Assembly (NCBI RefSeq): GCF_035222485.1
Contig: NC_085924.1
Span: 1-64,000, forward strand
Direction: 5' to 3'
Origin: Podospora pseudoanserina
Taxonomy: Eukaryota; Ascomycota; Sordariomycetes; Sordariales; Podosporaceae
DNA: 64,000 nucleotides
Below, one piece after another: positions 56,142-64,000 of the stretch. The translations under genes and the position numbers were made by a program. Under the pieces are notes generated by a model. It had not been told where the DNA came from. It worked only from the letters and a program-made list of their open reading frames with translations, and did not search any database. Every line of letters starts with the position of its first letter. Within the stretch, counting starts at the first letter, position 1.

Positions 56142-57176
56142 ATGGACTCGCCACATCAACATCCGAGGAGAGTTGTGGACCAAGATGCAGCAATCATATA
56201 CGAAAGCGACTCCGAGGCTGGCGTGTACCAACAGGGACGACGGCAACACCGAACAGACACTATAGAGCGGCAAGGAAACAGCAGACCAGATGTTTTATTC
56301 TCCAGAAAGCTGAAGCCATGGTACACGGCCCGCACAATCTTGGGCATCTTTTGTGCCGTGCTCTCGCTTGCACTATTGGGATTGGGAATCAAACTGGCCG
56401 TCAAGTATGAGTCGGCACCGCTCATTCACGTCACTGTGGCCTTTACAGTCTTTACGGTATGTTTGTCTGTTTTGTGTTAAAAATCTCTGCACGATGCTGA
56501 TCAACAACAGGCCGGGGCATCCCTCCTATGGAGCTTGTTTGAATTCATCGCCATGTGCACCCGCGCCCAGAGAAGGGGCATCTACCCCGGCGCCCACGTG
56601 GGCGTGCACATGGGTCTCTGCCTCGTGTCTGTTGCGGTGGTGGGCTACGTCGGTATCTGGGTGTCGCATGGGCAGGACAGTCGGGTCGAGGCAAGCAGGA
56701 ACAGGCTGGAATACTCGCCCTTGTACCACATGGGGGTGGTGATATTGATTGTTTCATCTGTGTTGCTGTTAGTATTCCTGTCCTAGTTGTCGACATGAGC
56801 GTAGCATCAGGGGACTAACGACAGGTCTAGACTTGTTCATTTTGTTATTTCCATCCTGGCCTGCCAGGAACTGAGGCGGAAAGATGACGGGGCTGTGCAC
56901 AGAACTGTTGTCACGGTTCGATATGACGGAGTCGGCCCTACAGGAACGGCGCGACCAATGGGTTACCGGACGACGCCGGAAACGATTGGTCTGCCAGCCT
57001 ACACGACTAGGGACCATCGGGATGAGGCAGCAATGATTCGATCTCCACCTATTGTGATAGCCAGGGGTGATTTGGGTGTGGAAATCATTGAAACTCCCAC
57101 TACGACTCAGACAGTCTTGGGGGAGACAGAGATGGACGGACCAGAGGAGAAAGCACTCAGGTCGTCAAAGCGGTAA
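56142..57176 (+). CDS. Hypothetical four-helix membrane protein
   Basis: Three exons (56142-56456, 56511-56767, 56825-57176; introns 54 and 57 bp) give 307 residues. A ~65-residue polar N-terminus precedes four hydrophobic segments: ILGIFCAVLSLALLGLGIKL, HVTVAFTVFTAGASLLW, HMGLCLVSVAVVGYVGIWV and MGVVILIVSSVLLLSRLVHFV. A polar ~110-residue tail with Thr/Pro patches follows. The layout resembles MARVEL-like or small fungal plasma-membrane proteins, but no family signature is certain. The second donor (GTTAGT) is non-consensus but is the one that keeps frame into VHFVISILACQE. Confidence 0.75.
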
Positions 57177-59084
57177 TGGTAGAGGGTTTCCTACCACACG
57201 TCAGTTATGAACGCAATGCGATATACCTAATGGCTAATCAATACATGTGTATCCTACATGATATGGGTGACTACATCAAGAAATGTGTCAACTTCTCCTG
57301 AGAATTTGCCAGTTGGGAAGTCCGGGGCAAGCTTGTCCGAAGGATTCGATAGCTGCAAGACTACGGCAGATACGGCCCGTGCATGTGGCCTTTGGCTCGC
57401 TCTCGTCATCTTTCACTTTTCCCAACACCTTGTAGTTGTTTTCTTAGCCGGCATGCAATTACATATATCCCCTTCATCATATGCCCTTTTTCGCTGTACG
57501 TATCTCAGGTTGTTAAAGTTGTGTTTGTCTTTCCCAATCATGCCGACGGGAAACTAAGGAACGCCGGGACGACGAGCGGGGGTAGGCACCAGGGTTGCAT
57601 CGAGAACTGTAGGAGACTTGAGAGCTCTGAATTTTGCGCTTTTGGTGCTGTCCATGAAAAGGCCAGAATATTTCTGGAGGGTTTGATCAGTTTGCCCTCT
57701 CAGGCAAAACACCAAACATCAGCATTCACATTCCTCGCAGTCAATCTCGTGGTGAAAGCAACTGGGAGCACGTGGGGGGAGGGGACACCGGGCCAGACCC
57801 TTGGGATAAAAATAAGAACTTAGCGTCATCCAAGCTCTCGGTGACATTGCGCTATCTAGCAAACGCGGGGCAAAAGAGACCTGTATCTCTCAACCTGCAA
57901 CTGGAATGGTGTGTCTAAACTATGGGTAAAAGAGCCTCATTAGCATTATTTTTTTTCTTCATCGTGTTATGCTCGCGGTAGAGAATATTTTTGCCCCGGT
58001 ATGGTTTGCCAAACACAGGCGGTCCCTTATGCAGTGAGATCAGATGCAACCGTGACAGTCAGCCCCTCACCAATCCCTCCCCCAACAGACAGTGCTGCTG
58101 CGCCGGCCGCCGGGGAAGAAACCGGTGAAAATTTCCTGAGGTTGAGTGGCTCTGCGCCGCAGGCGATGTATGGGATTTGAATAGGGGTTTTTGTTAGATT
58201 CTCTCTCGACAACAGTTCCAGGTTACACACCTCTGGTCCACAAGATGACGAAGTTTGTCGAGTCCCTGTCGAGGCCGGAGTCAGGTTGTTTAGGACATCG
58301 TGTACACGGACACCAGTGTTACCTATTTGATCCGGGGAGTCTACATGTATTTCGAACACTTTTGTACATCGAAGAGCTCTTCATTACTCCGTAGACCTGT
58401 CCACAACCGCATCATCAACTGATACCCGGATGTCTTGAAGCGCACTGTCAGAGGCCCCTCGTCAGCGCTAGCGTCGGTCTTCAGGGCTGATGATCCATGT
58501 GGGGCATGGATGGCATGGCTGGGACCCTACGGGGCCGTTCCCGAAGACCGAACGCGCAAGGTCCGCCCATCTTCATCATTCAGGAACCAGTTAATGGGCG
58601 GGTGAAAAATAACGATTCAGACGTTGAAACAAGTCGTCGGGAGTGACCTGAGGGATACCTGACATGGGACATGCCCGGCCTACACACTACTGACTGAGGT
58701 GTCGCATGGAAGATCGCCCAGCAGAACAGGTTTGGCTGCTGGAGGGTGCCTGGTTGGAAGTGGGTGGTGCAAGGTTTCTGGCAGGTACCACCCTCCTGTC
58801 GTGCATCATTAGCGCCCGACCCTCTGGAGCAACACCCCATGAGGCCCCAATCAATCCTCAGCATTTGCGGTGCACGCAGAGCTGAAGGCCAGAATCTCGT
58901 ATTTCCTCCGTTCATTTCCCACGCACGCTCTCTTTATCAGAGTGTTTCGCTGGTTCTCTGGCTTTTCTGTCTTTGTGATCCTTTTGCTTTCTCCCCTCCA
59001 ACGTCCCTCTCCCAGTCCGATGTGCTGCTGAGCTGGAGATGCTGCAGCCTGTCGCCGTCTGTGTCCCGCCGCCATCCCATCTCG
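57177..59084. other. Intergenic, no gene seen
   Basis: About 1.9 kb. Short frames only. The frame immediately left of the glycosyltransferase start stays open but begins far upstream with unconserved text, and is probably leader. Confidence 0.5.
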
Positions 59085-60709
59085 ATGATTTCACAACATA
59101 AATACACCGGTTCGCCCGCCAGAATGCCGTCTCGGAGGTCGTCTGTCGCGATCGCCTTCATCGCTCTTAGTTTCCTGCTGCTGCTCTACACATCGAGGAG
59201 GCTGGGCAGCTGGACGCCCTACAACGAGCCTTATCACCACGAGACCGATCCCCACAAGAGCCAACATGCGCCCCAGGGAGATGGCGCCCACGATACCAAG
59301 CCCGTACCGTCGACACAGGCCCCCGCCGTCGACCCCCTGTGCGAAGGGTTCCCCGACACCAGCAACATCCTGCTCGTCATGAAGACGGGAGCGTCCGAGT
59401 CGTTTGCGCGTGTGCCCACCCAGATGATGACCATGCTCAAGTGCCTCCCCGACTTCCTCATCTTTAGCGACATGGACCAAAACATTGGCGGACAAGAGAT
59501 CCACGACAGTCTGGCCACGGTCCAGGAGGCTGCGCAGGAAGACAACTCGGACTTTGACCTGTATCGCCGACAAAAGTGGTGCGAGGTCGACCAGGAGAAC
59601 TGCAACAAGCTCGGCAACCCGGCCCGGGAAGGGTGGAACCTTGACAAGTACAAGAACGTCCACATTGCTGAGAAGGCGTATAACATGCGGCCCAACTACG
59701 ACTGGTATCTGTTTGTCGACGCCGACACCTACGTGCTGTGGCCCAACCTGGTCGAGTGGCTGAAGCAGCTGAAGCCGACCAAGAAGGTCTACCTGGGCAG
59801 CGTCACGCTGATCAATAACTTCAGCTTCGGACACGGAGGCTCGGGTTACATCGTCAGCAAGGCGACCATGGACGACTTCATCGGCAACAACCCGGGTGTC
59901 GGCAACCAGTACGATATGAGAGCAAAGCGCGAGTGCTGCGGCGATTACATCTTTGCCCTTGCGCTTAAGGACAAGACGGAAGTCGGGGTCCAGCAGATGG
60001 TAAGTGTCTCCCTCCCTGCATTGGCATGCTTCTTCCTTGGCACGCTCGCTCGCGTGGTGTCTTGGATCCCGATCGCTTCCAGCATTCTGGGACGAGGCTA
60101 ACAACTGGACTGCAGTGGCCCACCATCAACGGCGAAAAGCCCGCCACTCTTCCCTTCGGCCCATCGCATTGGTGCCACCCCATTGTCACCATGCACCACA
60201 TGAACGCCGAGGAGATCAACACCTTCTGGCACTTTGAACGGAAGCGATACCACCGCCTCGCGCAGTCTGGCAAAAAGACCGAAACGCTTGTGATCCGCGA
60301 CATCTTTGACGAATTCTTGGCTCCCAAACTGAACGAGACACGCGAGGATTGGGACAACAACGCCGACAATCGCTTCTACCTCGACCAATCCAACGACCGC
60401 AAGTGGGAAGACTGGATGACGAACCGCATGAAGAAGCAGGACCAGTACAACGAGCACGAGAAGAAGGCACACGAGTCGTTCGAGGCCTGTGGTGCCGCCT
60501 GCAAGAGCTTGGGCAACGAGTGCTTCATGTACAGATACAAGGATGGTGCCTGCAGTATTTCCAACTCTTTCCAGCTTGGCAAACCCCTGAAGAAGGGGGC
60601 AGACAAGGACCGGACCATGAGCGGCTGGGACGTCGAAAAGATCAAGAAGTGGGTGGCCGATCAACCGGCATGCGACAAGATCCGTTGGCCCGAGGTCAAG
60701 ACCAACTAG
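59085..60709 (+). CDS. Type II membrane glycosyltransferase (GT31/Fringe-like) with PAN-like C-terminus
   Basis: Two exons (59085-59999, 60116-60709; 116-bp intron) give 502 residues. Residues ~20-36 form a signal anchor, as in Golgi type II enzymes. The catalytic region has NILLVMKTGASESFARVPTQ, LPDFLIFSDMDQ, the metal-binding DxD in YLFVDADTYVLW (D212-D214), GHGGSGYIVSKATM and a second-exon HPIVTMHHMNAEEI. This is the layout of the Fringe/core-1 galactosyltransferase-like group, common in fungi as DUF604/GT31 proteins. The C-terminus CGAACKSLGNECFMYRYKDGAC is Cys-rich and PAN/apple-like. The ATG was chosen next to the anchor; a second one at 59124 is possible. Confidence 0.9.
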
Positions 60710-61305
60710 AAGGAGGAGTTGTCATCATGGTCGCCAATGGGAGTTTCATTCCGATTCAAGGCAAAAAACACACATTCATGAGCCATCAGCTCTGGGAATT
60801 TTAGGGATAAGGACTGCTTTGGCGTTTGGGTTGGCTTTGACGGGCGCTGTGGCATACTGGGTAGGTATAATGAAGGAAGGGAAAGACAGGACAAAGGAAG
60901 AGGAGCTCGCTGGTACAGGACTCCATCAGCATCATTGAACAAAACACGACAAAAGCGGCGGGAATAGATTTTTTTGGGGGGCACTTTTACAACCAGCGGC
61001 ATCTGACAAGCAAGCAGGCGAGCACGTACATTGGTCATTTTCTCTTGATAGAATTTGTTTGACGGCATCTCTCCACTTCAACAATTGTATAAATCTGCTT
61101 TGGCATATGTAGATGAATGCAACCATGTAGACAACAGTGTGTGTTTGGGTTGTTGAAACAAGTGTTGCCACTCCCTTGGATTGGGTACCATACGGCAAAC
61201 CAATAATCCCGGCGTGAGACACAGATCAAGACATGTTTTATTGCCCGTCTCATTTTTATCCAGCTTCACCTTCCCTGCTTCCCCAGCCCTCGTTCACGGC
61301 TCCGA
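60710..61305. other. Intergenic between convergent genes
   Basis: About 600 bp of 3' DNA; nothing else seen. Confidence 0.5.
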
Positions 61306-62580
61306 CTAGATATACGGCTGCAGACTAGGCAAAACCCGATCATACGCCACACTGGACGGCGGCTCCATTGCAAACATGTAGTTTCCCCACCATGGGCCGC
61401 CTCCCCACCAAGCCCAGCCAGTCCAGACATCGTTGTTCTGCTGCAGGTAGCTCAGCATTCCTGTCAGGGCAGCAATGCAGTTGGTGTTGGCCCCGCCGGC
61501 TGTCTCTCCGAGGAAGCCCTTCTTCTTATTCTGCTTCAGCCACTCGGTAGCAGCACGGACACGTTCAGCGCCGATGGTGCGGGAAACGCAGGTTTCCGAG
61601 GTGCCGGAGCCGTCGCTGTCAAGGTACTGGTGCATTTGGTAAATAATCTTCTCGCCCGTCGAGCCGGCTGGATCACGGAGGGAGAGGAGGTTGGCTCCGT
61701 TGCCCGAGGATACCTATGGGCGAGTATGGTTAGTGCCAAGACTGACAATGAAAAGGGGCAAAATAGGGGGCGTCACCCAGGTCCAAGCGCCAGTCCAAGA
61801 GTTTCCTTCGACCATGATGTACTGAGCCGTCGCTCCCGTGGCACGGATGGCGTCGATAGCAGCTTGGTTGAGGCGGCGGACTAGATCATCAGCCATGTCG
61901 TGATACTCGTTGTTGGTGTCAAAGATGACCTTGTCGTTGTTGACGAAGAGCTTGGCAATGGTGGTCCACCAAGCCGCGAAGCCAGCTACATCGGTTATGA
62001 CATTGTTGTAGTAGCGGCCAAAGTTGTGGGGGTCAATGATGGCATAGGCGCCTTTGCTGGTGACATAGTTGACGATCTGGAGCTTAATTAGCGACCTATC
62101 AAGAACAGGACACGTTCACTGGGAAACTACATCAGTCAGGCCGCTGGCATAAGTGGCATCAAGTGGGCCATCAAGCCTGTTGGGAACAATGCGTTCCCTG
62201 ACAAGGTGTCAGCGCTTTTGACTGGAGTACGTTATGTTGAATGTGCCAAGGTCCACTCACATCATGAAAGCAATGCGGAAAGTGTTGAATCCCTTGCCCA
62301 TCAAGGCCTATCCCGTATCATCAGTTTTAGAAGCTACACAAGCAATCTGCCGTGTCGGATCAAGACTTACATCGATACTCGACCTCACCGGCCAGGTGTA
62401 GTGTTTTCCAAGCTGGCCAGGCAGAGTATCTTTTCCGAACTCAGCACCGGATTGGTTGACGCCAACGAACTGGAACTTGGTTGCCCGCTTGGTCGGGGCA
62501 TCACAGACTGGCGCCGGAGCCGGGGCCGCCAGCGCTGACCCGACGGCAGCGGCGCCGAGAAGAAAATTGAGAAGCTTCAT
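61306..62580 (-). CDS. Secreted GH5 subfamily 5-type endo-beta-1,4-glucanase
   Basis: Five exons (62580-62371, 62307-62261, 62197-62131, 62076-61777, 61713-61306; introns 63, 63, 54 and 63 bp) give 343 residues. A signal peptide ([18 protein letters not shown]) is followed directly by the catalytic domain: [32 protein letters not shown], the acid/base Glu165 in [10 protein letters not shown] and the nucleophile Glu278 in [14 protein letters not shown]. It hydrolyses internal bonds of cellulose outside the cell. There is no cellulose-binding module or linker, unlike Trichoderma Cel5A-type enzymes. The frame closes exactly over all five exons. Confidence 0.93.
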
Positions 62581-64000
62581 GGCGAACTCTCACACGATGA
62601 TGGAGTGACAAGTTCAACATAACACCAACACGGCAGACTCATTTTTATACCAATAGTCAATATTTCCATTCAGTCTTGACGACTGCAATCAAAACATCAC
62701 CAGACCACCGGAAATACCCCCTCCGCCCTCGCGATGAGAAAATAAAGTAAAGTTGATTAGGAGCTCTGCGCTGCTCAGATTTCCCTGAAACATTACGCCA
62801 CGAGCGAGGCTCATATTCAGGCATGTCGGCGAGCACATAATTCGCGAGTGAAAGAGGCTCCAATCGGCGCCTTGGGAGGTATCTCGTCACCAAGATGCCG
62901 ATGCAGACTTGCCAACAGCCGGGAATCGTCGTTGGAGAGTCTGTGGGGTTGACACTCTGCTCAAGGCCCGAATGGGGCTGCTTCCTCCGCCCTCCTCGAA
63001 TCAGCCGTGAGAGCGCCATCGAGGGGATGGTCACAAGAAACAGATCAGATGGGCCGTTGAGCTCGTAGTGGATATTCTCACTTTAGCAAGTTCAATAACA
63101 AGATTGACTCGCGATAAATTAGAGACTGGAACGACAAAACGTTGATCACCTAAAGATCGATGATACAGATTACCTTAGTTAGGTAGGTACTTGAGGCTCG
63201 GTCCAAGTCATCAGACAAGGCTGCGATGTTTTTGCCTGTAAGGGAGGCTACTATTTCCCCCTGACTGGTATCTACCTTAGTCAGGTAGTAGGCGCCGATG
63301 TCATTCAGGTAGGTCAGATGATGGGGTACACTGTAGCGAAATCGTAGCCCTTTGCCTAGCGATCGCCTAGATACAACAATGACCGGTATGGCAAAGCGCC
63401 GCAAATTAGCATTGCTATAGTTGCACTAGCTTCCTTGGCGACACACAAGCCGTTGAAAATGCCGATCTAGATACAGGGCCGGGAGTAATCCGGCAACCGG
63501 AACAGGGGGGCAGAGCCGGCCCGCATGACCTCTGCCTTAACACCGATTTGAGCCGAATGTTTCGACCCCCTTTCCCCTCGTGGTTGGTGGGCATGTTGGT
63601 GTTACACTCTCTCCAAATCCTCATTAACTCGGCCAGCTGATCGACCGATTCGCGTTGAAATTTAGGACGGTACAATCGGACGTCAAGCCGCCCGGCAACG
63701 CTCTTAGCAACTGAACTCACCGGAGAAAAGTGGAGAGCAGATGGCCGGACTCCGGGTCATTCCGGGATGCAGACGAGGCTTGCACTTTGGAGGTACCTGT
63801 GGACGGAGGGTGACCTTGCAGACAACACGACAGTTAAGGCCACTAGGGCAGCCAGGAAGCAGCCGCCGACCATATTCTGCCACCACAGCATCAACACCGA
63901 ATGGAAGAGGATGGGGCCGCAACGCATTCATTACCTCGGGGGCACTGAGTCTCGTTGGATTCGGAGCAGGTGTCATGTTCGGCAAGGGATACTATGAATT
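62581..64000. other. Intergenic to the window edge, short inverted repeats
   Basis: About 1.4 kb without a supported gene. It contains two copies of a 16-bp imperfect palindrome TACCTTAGT(T/C)AGGTAG at 63171-63186 and 63273-63288 and a looser AGGTAGGT near 63308. Open frames at 62657-63034 and at the right edge have no recognisable content. Confidence 0.45.

Noticed and set aside
59091-60104. 337-residue minus-strand frame
   Set aside because: Antisense shadow of the glycosyltransferase first exon, with the Leu/Val/Gly/Asp-rich composition typical of such shadows.
62657-63034. 125-residue minus-strand frame
   Set aside because: No signal peptide, domain or sensible composition; no supporting splice or context evidence.
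1-64000. CRISPR array, bacterial operon signals or riboswitches
   Set aside because: The only regular direct repeats are the satellite and short tandem units without unique spacers, and the genes are intron-containing eukaryotic genes.

Overview
The window is nuclear DNA of a filamentous ascomycete (Pezizomycotina, most likely a Sordariomycete). The genes have short 49-145 bp GT-AG introns, the protein families are typically fungal (DUF1996, rhodopsin-domain membrane protein, HET relics, GH5_5 endoglucanase, TCP11/Sok1), and an AT-rich island at the left end carries the CpA/TpG-poor, TpA-rich signature of repeat-induced point mutation (RIP). Exon borders were placed by hand from splice signals and reading frame; none is checked against transcripts.

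Layout. (1) 1-3470 is a repeat island: a 202-bp satellite, a 1.84-kb DNA element with ~290-bp terminal inverted repeats, and a solo LTR. (2) 3.7-9 kb holds an NmrA-like reductase-fold protein, a secreted DUF1996 protein, a SAM methyltransferase and an alpha/beta hydrolase, followed by a decayed HET-domain gene. (3) 10.6-25 kb is the most unusual part. It holds a divergent class IIb (Asp/Asn) aminoacyl-tRNA synthetase paralogue, a short 2OG/Fe(II)-oxygenase-fold protein, a membrane-anchored heme-oxygenase-like iron enzyme (PF14518 type), a large protein with a degenerate JmjC/cupin-like end, a 14-TM-type MFS exporter and a membrane-anchored indoleamine-2,3-dioxygenase-superfamily protein. No PKS, NRPS or terpene cyclase is visible. 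I read it as a candidate non-canonical biosynthetic cluster in which a tRNA-synthetase paralogue activates an amino acid and several iron enzymes oxidise the product. (4) 27.9-37 kb holds a rhodopsin-domain membrane protein, an SDR, two MFS transporters and a protein with an Arg/Ser tail, followed by a second decayed HET stretch. (5) 39.4-62.6 kb looks like conserved core genome: a DUF1479 protein, an M1 aminopeptidase with a probable mitochondrial presequence, a TCP11/Sok1-type protein, two membrane proteins, an intron-containing tRNA-Val(TAC), a DxD glycosyltransferase with a PAN-like end and a GH5 endoglucanase.

How the genes may work together. The synthetase paralogue and the 2OG-type gene share a 355-bp divergent promoter, and the large JmjC-like gene and the MFS exporter are also divergent. 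The two iron-oxygenase proteins at 13.6-15.8 and 23.4-25.0 kb each begin with a single hydrophobic segment followed by Pro-Trp-Arg, so both probably sit on the same membrane. The methyltransferase, hydrolase and NmrA-like genes to the left could supply tailoring steps. These links are inferred from position and family, not shown.
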